DNA of 13,396 nucleotides, taken from contig JABAYZ010000034.1 of NCBI GenBank assembly GCA_018608735.1, positions 1-13,396 of the forward strand. The letters are read 5' to 3'. The notes under the pieces were generated by a model, which had not been told where the DNA came from, ran no database searches, and worked only from the letters and a program-made list of their open reading frames with translations. Shown here one piece after another: positions 5,735 to 13,396 of this stretch (position 1 is the stretch's first letter; every line of letters begins with the position of its first letter). A program made the position numbers and the translations under genes. The stretch comes from Flavobacteriaceae bacterium. Lineage in GTDB: Bacteria > Bacteroidota > Bacteroidia > Flavobacteriales > Flavobacteriaceae.

Positions 5735-7396
5735 TTAGTTTTTCGTTTTCTTTTTTGAGAGTGATTTAGACCCTACTCTAGACATTGCACATCTAAATCC
5801 AATATAGTCTGTTGCCATATCTTCTGGGTAGTAACGTCGTTGTGCTGGATCGAGCCAGTATTCTCTATCTTTCCAAGAACCTCCTTTATAAACTCTGACT
5901 TCATCGTTGACTAGTGATGTTCTCGCGTCTGATGTATCATATTCTCTCAACATGCCTAAACTATCCGCAGTTACACTATGGTCAGGAGAGTTATACATTT
6001 GTCGTGTAACGGCCTCATTTTCGGAGTCCTCCTCTTCAAAATCATCAAAGAATCTTGACGATTGTTCATCACCATCACGGTAATTACGGTTATCACTTTC
6101 ATCAAAATTTACACGGAGATACGTTTCATCTTCATCAACGGCTACTTGAGCAATTTGCCCTGGAAGCCCTTTGGCAATAACTTTTCCATTTGAAAGTGTA
6201 TCAAATTGAATTTCATCCACACCAATAATTTTTACACTCCCATCGTCACCAATGGCATTTTTTGTATAAACATTACCTCTATAGTACCCAAAATCACTAA
6301 AATCATCATCTACAATTGGTCTGTAGACATCCGCAACCCATTCGGCAACGTTACCTGCCATATCATAAATCCCGAAATCATTTGGTTCGTAAGACATCAC
6401 TTCGTTTGTAATATCGGCGCCGTCGTCAGACCATCCTGCGATTCCGCCATAATCTCCTTTTCCTTGTTTGAAGTTTGCTAATTGATCGCCTCTAGTTTTG
6501 CGGTTTCCAGAACGGGAATATTGTCCATCCCAAGGGTATTTTTTTCGACCTCTATAAACGTTGTACGTTCTAAGCTCTGTGAGCCCAAGAGCAGCGTATT
6601 CCCACTCTGCTTCTGTTGGTAGACGGTATTTTAGTGGAATTGCTCCCGTTTCACGAGTCGCATATATGTGGGTTGAATCTTTTTCAATTTTAGACCTTCT
6701 TTTATTAGGAATAGTGATAGAATCATTACCGCCGTACGCTTTAGTAGGAGCGTTTATATAGGTGTCTATATTAAAGTTACTGTCCGCAGAGGTGTGTGTA
6801 ATATGAGAATCTTTTTCAAGGTACCCTTCTTTTTGTAAGCCCATTTCGGCAACTCTATCGGTTCTCCATTTGGCATATTCGACAGCTTGCATCCAACTCA
6901 CACCAACAACAGGATAATTTCTGTAGGCTGGGTGGCGCAGGTAATTTTCGACCATCATTTCACTAAGTCCTAAACGGTTTCTCCAAACTAAAGTGTCTGG
7001 CACAGCACCATTGTAAATGGATTTAAATTTAGGGTTATTTGGTGGATATACCCGCTTAATCCAATCTAAATACTCCAAATACATCATATTAGTAACCTCC
7101 GTTTCATCCATGTAAAAAGATTGAACATGTTGTTGGTTTGGAGAGTTGTTCCAATCGTGCATAACGTCGTCTTGCACTTTACCCATCGTAAAAGTACCAC
7201 CTTCGACAAAGACTAAGCCTGGTGCCGTTTCTTGTTCTTTGAAATTTGTATTGTACTGAAACCCGCCTTCTTTGGCATTAATCTGCCAGCCGGTGCCCCG
7301 AGAAGAATTTCCTGAACTTGACGATTTGTTACACCCTGTTAGAGATGCTGACAACGCTAGCAGTAGTAGTAACCTTAATGTTATGATGTTTTTCAT
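5735..7396 (-). CDS. gldJ: Gliding motility / T9SS outer-membrane lipoprotein GldJ
   Basis: GldJ is an outer-membrane lipoprotein required for gliding and, through stability of GldK, for type IX secretion in Flavobacterium. The 553-residue product has a canonical lipobox SLTGC with Cys22. From about residue 61 it shows a formylglycine-generating-enzyme-like domain: GGTFTMG, FYMDETEVTN, YPVVGVSW, YRLPTEAEWEYAA, MAGNVAEWVADVY near 350, VYKGGSWKDREY near 507 and YIGFRC. The active-site Cys pair of true FGE enzymes is absent, so the domain is structural. A roughly 140-residue acidic insertion (about 360-500) splits the domain. The tail is basic (SKKKTKN); C-terminal truncations of F. johnsoniae GldJ are reported to separate gliding from secretion. 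The ATG at 7396 was preferred to a TTG nine codons upstream because it gives a proper signal peptide. It is divergent from porU. Confidence 0.95.
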   Translation of the reverse strand: MKNIITLRLLLLLALSASLTGCNKSSSSGNSSRGTGWQINAKEGGFQYNTNFKEQETAPGLVFVEGGTFTMGKVQDDVMHDWNNSPNQQHVQSFYMDETEVTNMMYLEYLDWIKRVYPPNNPKFKSIYNGAVPDTLVWRNRLGLSEMMVENYLRHPAYRNYPVVGVSWMQAVEYAKWRTDRVAEMGLQKEGYLEKDSHITHTSADSNFNIDTYINAPTKAYGGNDSITIPNKRRSKIEKDSTHIYATRETGAIPLKYRLPTEAEWEYAALGLTELRTYNVYRGRKKYPWDGQYSRSGNRKTRGDQLANFKQGKGDYGGIAGWSDDGADITNEVMSYEPNDFGIYDMAGNVAEWVADVYRPIVDDDFSDFGYYRGNVYTKNAIGDDGSVKIIGVDEIQFDTLSNGKVIAKGLPGQIAQVAVDEDETYLRVNFDESDNRNYRDGDEQSSRFFDDFEEEDSENEAVTRQMYNSPDHSVTADSLGMLREYDTSDARTSLVNDEVRVYKGGSWKDREYWLDPAQRRYYPEDMATDYIGFRCAMSRVGSKSLSKKKTKN

Positions 7397-7446
7397 ACTC
7401 AACTTATAATTGGTAAAACACAATTGAATTTAGTCTCGCAATATAC

Positions 7447-7454
7447 TAAATATA
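7447..7454 (-). promoter_or_regulatory. Possible -7 box for gldJ
   Basis: The minus strand reads TATATTTA, seven of eight matches to TAnnTTTG, about 50 bases upstream of the gldJ ATG. A leader of around 40-45 bases would result. The sequence around it is AT-only, so this could be chance. Confidence 0.3.
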
Positions 7455-7556
7455 GATTATTATGCAATAAAAAAACGGTGTGATTTATTGTGTTTTTTAG
7501 ATTTATTTATTTGGATTACTTTGGTTTAAAACGCTTAATTTTATGATTTATTATTG

Positions 7557-7564
7557 TAATTTTG
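7557..7564 (+). promoter_or_regulatory. Predicted -7 promoter box for porU (and porV)
   Basis: TAATTTTG matches TAnnTTTG exactly. Transcription would start near 7570, 20-50 bases before the candidate start codons at 7591 and 7618. If real, it rules out the in-frame ATG at 7543 as the start, because that codon lies upstream of the box. No clear -33 TTG at the expected distance. Confidence 0.45.
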
Positions 7565-7617
7565 AAATTAGCTTTTATTTATTGATACTAATGATCAAAA
7601 CATTGCGTTTCTCTATT

Positions 7618-10600
7618 ATGAAAAGACTGTTATTCTGTACGGTATTGTTTTGTTTTTTTACAGGAACATCTCAAACTCAAAGCTTTGACATTAATTGGGA
7701 GGAACCTACCCAATTAAGCACAAGTGAACGCACTATTGAACTCCCTTATTTTAGCTCAGAAAACTACAATTTTTCTTTTTCTGAAGGCATCACGTTTTCT
7801 GCACAATGGAACGTTGGTACGCAGATTGATGAACGTTCGGCAAAAATAGAGTCTATTGAAAGTGTTGAAATCTCCAACGCAGATTTGAAACAACTCCCCC
7901 TGTCTACAATTCCAAATTCACCTCAACTAAAAGTGGCTAATGCTACATATCGAAATACTTACAATGGCGCTGTAGAAATCCATCCTATTTTTTATGACAA
8001 TGGGGTGCTTAAAAAAATTATACGATTTTCCATTTCCTATAGATCTGGGGTATTCAACAGAGTAGCCTCAAACACAAGTGCACTCTCAAGTTCTAAATTA
8101 AAAACAGGACAATGGTACCGATTTGCTGTAGACACTACTGGGGTTCACATCCTAAACAAAAACTTCCTCAACAGTTTGGGGATTAATATGGATGACGTAA
8201 ATCCAAAAAATATTAAAATCTATGGCCATGGAGGCGCATCCCTTCCTCTATTAAATTCGAATACAGTTTCCAATGACATGATCGAAAACGCTATACAAGT
8301 CGTTGGCGAAAATGATGGTGTTTTTAATGACAATGATTATATTTTGATGTACGCCATTGGGCCTAAAAAATATAATCCTGAAAACAACTCTCACATCAAC
8401 CCTTACAGCGATGACAGTTATTATTATGTAAATATTAGCTCTGGAAATGGCCGCCGAATGACCGCAGCAGCGGAACCTTTAGGAAATGCAGATGTCACGT
8501 TTGACACTTTTCATAATTATAAATTTATAGAATCTGACACCTATAATATTTCCAATATGGGAAGGCGATGGCTAGGTCATCGTTTTTATGTAGAAAATGT
8601 CCGTCAATTTAGTTTCAACTTTCCCGACTTAATCACCAGTATCCCTGTGCGTTTAAAAGTTTATACGGCTGCCGTAGCAGAATCTAGCACATCAATGCAG
8701 CTTAAAGTTAATGGATCTGATGTGACAACTTTTTCCTATAGCGCCATTGATGGTTCACTTTTAGCTAGTAGTAGAACGCATAACGAACTTTTTACCACCG
8801 CATCCAATACAATTAATGTAAATTTATCTTATGACAATAATGGCAATCCATCAGCGGCAGCATATTTAGATTATATTTCTATAGAAGCCGAATGTGCTTT
8901 AAAAAGCCCAGGGGCACAATTTGAATTTAAAAATAATACTACGGCAACCCGAGCGGGTATTGGGCAGTTTGTAATCTCAAATGCCGCTTCAATTTCTCAA
9001 GTATGGGACATTAGTAACCCCTATCAAATTAAATTTTATCGAAACGAGGATTCAGATTCACAGTTCAGTTTCAAAACGAGTTTAGGGCGTTTAAAAACCT
9101 TCCAAGCTGTCGGTCCTAATTTTTACCTCCCTAGAAAAACTAACAGCACTATAGTTCCAAATCAAGACATAAAAGGCACTGTATTTTTGGATGCTCAAGG
9201 GCAGTTTAAAGACATCGACTATTTAATTATTACCCCCAGTTTTTTATATGCCCAAGCAGAACGTTTGGCGCAAATTAATCGCACTCAAAACAACTTGAAC
9301 GTCAAGGTTTACACTTTAGAATCTCTTTATCAAGAATTCAGTTCTGGAATGCAAGACATTTCTGGTATTCGAAATTTTGTAAAATATGTCTATGATAATG
9401 CCAGTACGCCGTCTAAAAGACTAAAATACTTGTGTTTGTTTGGAGATGCCTCTTTTGATTATAAAGACCGGGTTCGCAACAACACTAACATTGTACCATC
9501 TTGGTATTCTGAAAGCAGTTTTAGTTTAACAAACTCCTTCGTTTCCGATGATTTTTATGGCATGATGGACCCCAATGAAGGGCGTATGGCCAATAGCGAC
9601 AAATTAGATATTGCTGTAGGGCGAATTTTGGCATCCTCCCCTCAACAAGCTGAAGAGATGGTTGATAAAGTAGCGTCCTACTACCTCCCCATTACCTATG
9701 GCAGTTGGCGAAATAATTTTTTGCTAATTTCAGATGATATTGATGAATATTCGGATCACATTATTCAAGAAACAACAGAGAGAATTGCTGAGGATGTAAA
9801 ACTTGAAAAACCCTTTTTAAATGTTTCTAAAATTCATGCGGATTCTTTTGTTCAAGAAACCACTTCTGGGGGTGCGCGCTATCCTTTGGTAAACAAAGCC
9901 GTTTTTGATGCCCTTGAAGTTGGGGCTGTAGTGGTAAATTACTTTGGGCACGGCGGAGAAAATGGTTTAGCTTTAGAGCGTATTTTTGATAAAATAAACG
10001 CACAAGAGCTCATAAACCCCTATAAACTGAACTGCTTCGTAACCGTCACTTGTGAATACACCAAATTCGATAACCCTTTTAGGTTTTCTGCTGGAGAATA
10101 TTTGTTTTGGAATACAAAAGGAGGGGCCATTAGTTTAATCACAACCACTCGACAGATTTTTGTGAATGCTGGTATTGTCTTTAATGAAACCTTAAGTCAA
10201 TACCTGTTTTCATATGGAAGCAATGAAAACATTAGTATTGCAGAAGCATTAAGACAAACTAAAAACGACCCAATGATCTCCAACGAGTCGCAACGTCGAT
10301 TGGTGTTTTATATTGGTGACCCTGCGCTTAAACTTCCAATCGCCGATCCAGACATTAGAGTTTCCAAAATAAATGATGAAGACATCTCGACAACTACACA
10401 AGCCCTCAAAGCCTTGAGTCCTGCCAAAATTGAAGGAAACATCACTGATGCTCAAGGTGCAGTTTTAAATAACTACAACGGGGTTGTAACGGTCTCCGTA
10501 TACGACAAAGACATCATGCGCTCAACCTTAGGTAATGATAACATAAAAGACACTTCGGACAATTTGATTCTTATGGACTTTGATACCCTAGGAGAAGTTA

Positions 10601-11460
10601 TTTTTAGAGGTCAGGCAACAGTGGTCAATGGACAATTTGAAATTGAGTTTATTGTCCCTAGAGACATTACAATTGCGGAGGGTAATGGGAAAATAAGTTT
10701 ATATTCCAAAACCGATGCTGGCCTGTCAGACAATAGAGGGTATAGTTATGACGTTAAAATTGGCGGTGTAAACCTCAACGCTCCGGAAGATAATATGGGC
10801 CCTACGATCCGTTTATTTATGAACGACGAAAACTTTGTTTCTGGCGGTATCACCAATGAAAACCCCACACTTTTAGCAAACTTATACGATGAAAATGGCA
10901 TCAATACCGCAAGTGGAATTGGCCATGACATTACCGCTATTTTGGATGGAGACGAAACCAATGTTTTTAAACTAAACGATTATTATACTGCTGCCGTAGA
11001 CGATTATCAAAGAGGGGCTTTAAGCTATCCCTTTAGAAACTTAAGCCCTGGATTACACACTTTGACCCTTAAAGCGTGGGATGTTTACAACAATGCTTCA
11101 ACTCAAGATATTCAGTTTATTGTCTTTGATAAAGACGTTAGTTTGGAGCTCACAAATGTCCTTAATTATCCCAATCCATTTATTAATTACACAGAATTTT
11201 GGTTTAACCACAATAGTTCCGAGGTTTTAGACGTTTCTGTTCAAATATTCACCATCTCTGGAAAATTGATAAAAACAATTTATGGCCAAGCCAATACGAG
11301 TTCAATTTCAACAAGCTCAGTATCTCGAGATTTAACTTGGGATGGCACAGATGATTTTGGAGGTAAAATTGGAAAAGGCGTTTACGTCTATAAACTAAAA
11401 GTGCATTCAAGCAGCACAGGATTACAAGCAGAAAAAATCGAAAAACTTGTTATCCTATAA
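7618..11460 (+). CDS. porU: Type IX secretion system sortase PorU (C25 cysteine peptidase)
   Basis: PorU is the cell-surface sortase that cuts the C-terminal sorting domain from T9SS cargo. The product is 1280 residues. Starting at the ATG at 7618 gives a clean signal peptide (MKRLLFCTVLFCFFTGTSQT); in-frame ATGs at 7543 and 7591 add hydrophobic residues before it and are less likely. Residues about 20-520 form a long beta-rich N-terminal region. The C25 gingipain-type domain spans about 530-905, with catalytic His778 in NYFGHGGENG and Cys812 in VTVTCEYTKFD; their spacing of 34 is close to that of gingipains. Beta-sandwich regions follow. From about 1180, NYPNPFINYTEF...GKLIKTI...GVYVYKLKV is a FlgD-like/T9SS sorting-type domain, which known PorU proteins are reported to keep uncut. 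porV follows 41 bases later in the same direction. Confidence 0.96.
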   Translation: MKRLLFCTVLFCFFTGTSQTQSFDINWEEPTQLSTSERTIELPYFSSENYNFSFSEGITFSAQWNVGTQIDERSAKIESIESVEISNADLKQLPLSTIPNSPQLKVANATYRNTYNGAVEIHPIFYDNGVLKKIIRFSISYRSGVFNRVASNTSALSSSKLKTGQWYRFAVDTTGVHILNKNFLNSLGINMDDVNPKNIKIYGHGGASLPLLNSNTVSNDMIENAIQVVGENDGVFNDNDYILMYAIGPKKYNPENNSHINPYSDDSYYYVNISSGNGRRMTAAAEPLGNADVTFDTFHNYKFIESDTYNISNMGRRWLGHRFYVENVRQFSFNFPDLITSIPVRLKVYTAAVAESSTSMQLKVNGSDVTTFSYSAIDGSLLASSRTHNELFTTASNTINVNLSYDNNGNPSAAAYLDYISIEAECALKSPGAQFEFKNNTTATRAGIGQFVISNAASISQVWDISNPYQIKFYRNEDSDSQFSFKTSLGRLKTFQAVGPNFYLPRKTNSTIVPNQDIKGTVFLDAQGQFKDIDYLIITPSFLYAQAERLAQINRTQNNLNVKVYTLESLYQEFSSGMQDISGIRNFVKYVYDNASTPSKRLKYLCLFGDASFDYKDRVRNNTNIVPSWYSESSFSLTNSFVSDDFYGMMDPNEGRMANSDKLDIAVGRILASSPQQAEEMVDKVASYYLPITYGSWRNNFLLISDDIDEYSDHIIQETTERIAEDVKLEKPFLNVSKIHADSFVQETTSGGARYPLVNKAVFDALEVGAVVVNYFGHGGENGLALERIFDKINAQELINPYKLNCFVTVTCEYTKFDNPFRFSAGEYLFWNTKGGAISLITTTRQIFVNAGIVFNETLSQYLFSYGSNENISIAEALRQTKNDPMISNESQRRLVFYIGDPALKLPIADPDIRVSKINDEDISTTTQALKALSPAKIEGNITDAQGAVLNNYNGVVTVSVYDKDIMRSTLGNDNIKDTSDNLILMDFDTLGEVIFRGQATVVNGQFEIEFIVPRDITIAEGNGKISLYSKTDAGLSDNRGYSYDVKIGGVNLNAPEDNMGPTIRLFMNDENFVSGGITNENPTLLANLYDENGINTASGIGHDITAILDGDETNVFKLNDYYTAAVDDYQRGALSYPFRNLSPGLHTLTLKAWDVYNNASTQDIQFIVFDKDVSLELTNVLNYPNPFINYTEFWFNHNSSEVLDVSVQIFTISGKLIKTIYGQANTSSISTSSVSRDLTWDGTDDFGGKIGKGVYVYKLKVHSSSTGLQAEKIEKLVIL

Positions 11461-11468
11461 TATTAATC

Positions 11469-11476
11469 TATATTTG
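11469..11476 (+). promoter_or_regulatory. Possible internal promoter for porV
   Basis: TATATTTG in the 41-base porU-porV gap matches TAnnTTTG exactly and lies 25 bases before the porV ATG, the same geometry as the boxes upstream of the peptidase and lipoprotein genes. It could provide extra porV transcription beyond read-through from porU. The short AT-rich gap makes a chance match possible. Confidence 0.4.
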
Positions 11477-11501
11477 TTAATTCATAATACCTAAATTAAA
11501 A

Positions 11502-12770
11502 ATGATTTCTTTTAAAAAAACTCAACAAACAATAATCTTAAGCGCTGTGTGTATTGCTTCTCTATTTTTAAGTAAAATAGACGCTCAAACTACTACAACA
11601 ATTGTCCCAAATCCAGACTCACGCGTGATTACTACAGGCGTACCATTTTTATTGATAGCTACTGATGCTCGAGCAGCAGCAATGGGTGATATCGGCGTTG
11701 CCACCTCTGTAGATGCCTATGCTCAACAATGGAACCCGTCTAAATATGCTTTTTCGGAATCAAAATCAGGTTTTGGAATTAGTTACACACCCTACTTAAG
11801 CAAATTAGTCAATGACATTTTTTTAGGAAATGTCACTTATTTTAATAGACTTAATGAACGGAGTGCCTTTGCCGCCAGTGTTAAATATTTCTCACTTGGA
11901 GAAATTGAATTAAGAGAAGATGAGTTTTCGGAACCCATTATTGTCAAACCAAATGAATTAACTTTAGATGCTTCATATGCGCTTCGCCTTTCGGATCAAT
12001 TTTCCATGGCAGTAGCCTTGCGATACATTCGATCAGATTTGAAAATTCAAAGTTTCGATCCTGACGCCAAAGCAGCCGGTTCGTTTGGCGTAGACATTTC
12101 AGGATACTACCAAAGTGAAGAAGAAGCCTACAGTGACTTCAATGGCCGTTGGAGAGGTGGTTTTGCCATTCAAAATTTAGGGCCAAAAATAAAATATGAC
12201 GATGGTGGAAGAGAAAATTTCTTACCAACCAACCTAAGATTAGGTGGTGGATTTGATTTCATCTTTGACCAATACAACAGAGTGAATGTGACTGCTGAAG
12301 TTACTAGATTATTGGTGCCTACACCTCCTATTTATGGCGATGAGCGCAGCTACACCGACATCAATGACAATGGCGTTTATGACCCTGAAACAGATGAACT
12401 AGGGCAAGTTGTAAAGAGTGATGTTATTATTGAAGGTCAAGACCCAGATGTTAGTTTTATATCTGGAGTCTTTCAATCCTTTGGTGATGCGCCAGGTGGA
12501 TTTAGCGAAGAACTGGACGAATTTACATGGGCTTTGGGTGCTGAATATCTATACCAAGATTCATTTGCGTTTAGACTCGGTTATTTTAATGAAAATGAAA
12601 CCAAAGGTGCACGGAAATTCTTTTCCTTAGGTGCAGGGTTCAAATACACCGCGATTAATATTGATCTATCGTATTTATTCTCAGCTTCGAAAGTACAAAG
12701 TCCTCTAGAAAACACACTTCGTTTCTCTTTATCTTTTAACATAGGTGACGGCGAATACAGCGAATATTAG
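11502..12770 (+). CDS. porV: Type IX secretion system outer-membrane shuttle protein PorV (LptO)
   Basis: PorV is a FadL-like outer-membrane barrel that takes folded cargo from the SprA/Sov translocon and delivers it to PorU; it also anchors PorU at the surface. The 422-residue product has a signal peptide ending in KIDAQ (about residue 29) and the typical PorV start TGVPFLLIATDARAAAMGD, followed by GDIGVATSVDAYAQQWNPSK. Strand-like repeats follow (FAASVKYFSLGEIEL, FSMAVALRYIRSD, FAFRLGYFNE, FSLGAGFKYTAINIDLSY), with LRFSLSFNIG at the end. An Asp-rich loop DINDNGVYDPETDE at 286-299 resembles a calcium-binding turn. GDAPGGFSEELDEFTWALG is characteristic of the family. TAAAA lies just before the ATG. 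It is transcribed with porU and perhaps also from its own promoter. Confidence 0.95.
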   Translation: MISFKKTQQTIILSAVCIASLFLSKIDAQTTTTIVPNPDSRVITTGVPFLLIATDARAAAMGDIGVATSVDAYAQQWNPSKYAFSESKSGFGISYTPYLSKLVNDIFLGNVTYFNRLNERSAFAASVKYFSLGEIELREDEFSEPIIVKPNELTLDASYALRLSDQFSMAVALRYIRSDLKIQSFDPDAKAAGSFGVDISGYYQSEEEAYSDFNGRWRGGFAIQNLGPKIKYDDGGRENFLPTNLRLGGGFDFIFDQYNRVNVTAEVTRLLVPTPPIYGDERSYTDINDNGVYDPETDELGQVVKSDVIIEGQDPDVSFISGVFQSFGDAPGGFSEELDEFTWALGAEYLYQDSFAFRLGYFNENETKGARKFFSLGAGFKYTAINIDLSYLFSASKVQSPLENTLRFSLSFNIGDGEYSEY

Positions 12771-12798
12771 TAGATTAAATGACTTAAAAAAATAAATT

Positions 12799-12828
12799 AA
12801 AACTATTGCGCACAGCAATAGTTTTTTT
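12799..12828 (+). terminator. Intrinsic terminator after porV
   Basis: An 11-base-pair stem AAAACTATTGC/GCAATAGTTTT with a five-base loop GCACA is followed by a T run to 12828. It lies 28 bases after the porV stop and closes the porU-porV unit. The A-rich 5' side (12786-12802) could allow weak function on the other strand, but no minus-strand gene ends here. Confidence 0.88.
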
Positions 12829-12863
12829 GTCTCTACCTAGCATGAATCCTTAAAAATAAACCA

Positions 12864-13346
12864 ATGAAAAAAATTACAATTGAATCTACTTTTGAGGTAC
12901 ATGACACTATTGGCGAATTAGCAACCCCTATTCAAAACCTGATCCAAAAAGCTTCAGAAGCCCGTAAAAAAGCCTATGCGCCTTATTCTAAATTTTTAGT
13001 TGGAGCAGCTCTAGAATTGGAAAACGGAGAAATTATTGCTGGAAATAACCAGGAAAATGCCTCATATCCCTCTGGATTGTGTGCCGAACGTACCGCAATT
13101 TATTATGCCGGTGCAAAATTTCCAAATCAAAAAATACTTCGAATGGCAATAGTTGCAGGCTCAACGCTCAATCCAACAATCAAACCCATTCCGCCATGTG
13201 GCGCTTGTAGACAGGCATTATCAGAGTATGAAGTGAAGCAAAACCGCCCAATGGAATTATATTTCATGGGAACTTCTGGGCAAATTGCTTACTCAAAATC
13301 GGTCGAAAACATCCTACCATGGATCTTTGACAAAACCGTATTATAA
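12864..13346 (+). CDS. cdd: Cytidine deaminase
   Basis: Cdd deaminates cytidine and deoxycytidine to uridine and deoxyuridine in pyrimidine salvage, in the cytoplasm. The 160-residue product carries the zinc site of the small homotetrameric class: CAERTA (Cys73, catalytic Glu75) and PPCGACRQ (Cys112, Cys115). The substrate loop YAPYSKFLVGAAL is at 38-50 and the ribose-binding NQENASY near 62-68. Three Cys ligands (not Cys-Cys-His) mark the tetrameric type. Compared with the roughly 136-residue Bacillus enzyme it has about 20-25 additional N-terminal residues. The ATG at 12864 is preceded by TTAAAAATAAA at flavobacterial spacing. It lies 35 bases after the porV terminator and so should have its own promoter, which I could not identify. 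The 50 bases after its stop contain no gene that I can call. Confidence 0.96.
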   Translation: MKKITIESTFEVHDTIGELATPIQNLIQKASEARKKAYAPYSKFLVGAALELENGEIIAGNNQENASYPSGLCAERTAIYYAGAKFPNQKILRMAIVAGSTLNPTIKPIPPCGACRQALSEYEVKQNRPMELYFMGTSGQIAYSKSVENILPWIFDKTVL

Positions 13347-13396
13347 CGTTTTTTTAAAAAATTAACCCCTACTCTTTTTAGGTTATCAATCAAAGT

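Larger units (their letters stand above)
7397..7617. other. Divergent gldJ-porU control region
   Basis: These 221 AT-rich bases are the longest stretch without a gene. Transcription leaves in both directions. On the plus strand there is one exact TAnnTTTG (7557-7564) and two seven-of-eight matches upstream (TTTATTTG near 7506-7513 and TTACTTTG near 7516-7523). On the minus strand the best match is TATATTTA at 7447-7454. No strong palindrome, RNA gene or riboswitch-like fold was seen. Confidence 0.6.

Noticed and set aside
6206..6761. Two plus-strand open frames inside gldJ
   Set aside because: Both are antisense to gldJ, whose family motifs run through the whole region; the translated products are Cys/His/Ile-rich with no signature.
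10249..10961. Two minus-strand open frames inside porU
   Set aside because: They lie opposite the end of the C25 domain and the following beta-sandwich region of porU, with no upstream signals or known motif.
12418..12630. Second-frame open frame inside porV
   Set aside because: It overlaps porV in another frame, in a region carrying clear PorV family motifs.
13347..13396. Possible promoter or gene start after cdd (pdhA often follows in relatives)
   Set aside because: No start codon with a recognisable product, no exact promoter box, and no convincing hairpin in these 50 bases.

Overview
This window looks like ordinary chromosomal DNA from a Bacteroidota bacterium, most likely a marine-type Flavobacteriaceae. 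The signs are AT-rich intergenic DNA, several exact matches to the Bacteroidota -7 promoter box TAnnTTTG, almost no Shine-Dalgarno sequences, Lys/Asn/Ile-rich proteins, and a cluster of type IX secretion (T9SS) and gliding genes. No insertion sequence, integrase, CRISPR array or prophage gene is visible, and no stretch longer than about 220 bases lacks a gene.

Left part, minus strand (43-2439): an SDR oxidoreductase overlaps the end of a secreted M28-type zinc peptidase gene. Upstream of them is a multi-pass membrane protein of the YwaF/TIGR02206 (TMEM164-like) type. A plus-strand tRNA-Val(GAC) gene follows at 2532-2606. Its terminator appears to work in both directions, because it also lies against the end of the next minus-strand gene.

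Middle part, minus strand (2640-4299): a two-gene unit encodes an acidic lipoprotein and then, with an 11-base overlap, a small beta-rich protein with a signal peptide and a C-terminal Phe, probably an outer-membrane barrel. I recognise no family for either. This is the least explained part of the window.

Core cluster (4381-12770): murF and gldJ run leftward; porU and porV run rightward from the same 221-base divergent region. PorU is the C25 (gingipain-type) cysteine sortase that removes the C-terminal sorting domain of T9SS cargo. PorV is the FadL-like outer-membrane barrel that carries cargo from the SprA/Sov translocon to PorU. GldJ is an outer-membrane lipoprotein with a formylglycine-generating-enzyme fold that is needed for gliding and T9SS stability. 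These three make the window a secretion and motility locus. MurF (the last cytoplasmic step of peptidoglycan precursor synthesis) is downstream of gldJ, but a strong hairpin terminator lies between them. The order porV-porU-gldJ matches, from memory, Flavobacterium johnsoniae Fjoh_1555-1557.

Right end: a strong terminator closes porU-porV, then comes cdd (cytidine deaminase). The last 50 bases hold no gene that I can recognise.

I do not see a clearly new biological system. The best candidates for new biology are the orphan lipoprotein/barrel pair, the gldJ-murF hairpin as a regulatory element, and the membrane protein with possible Cys/His active-site residues.
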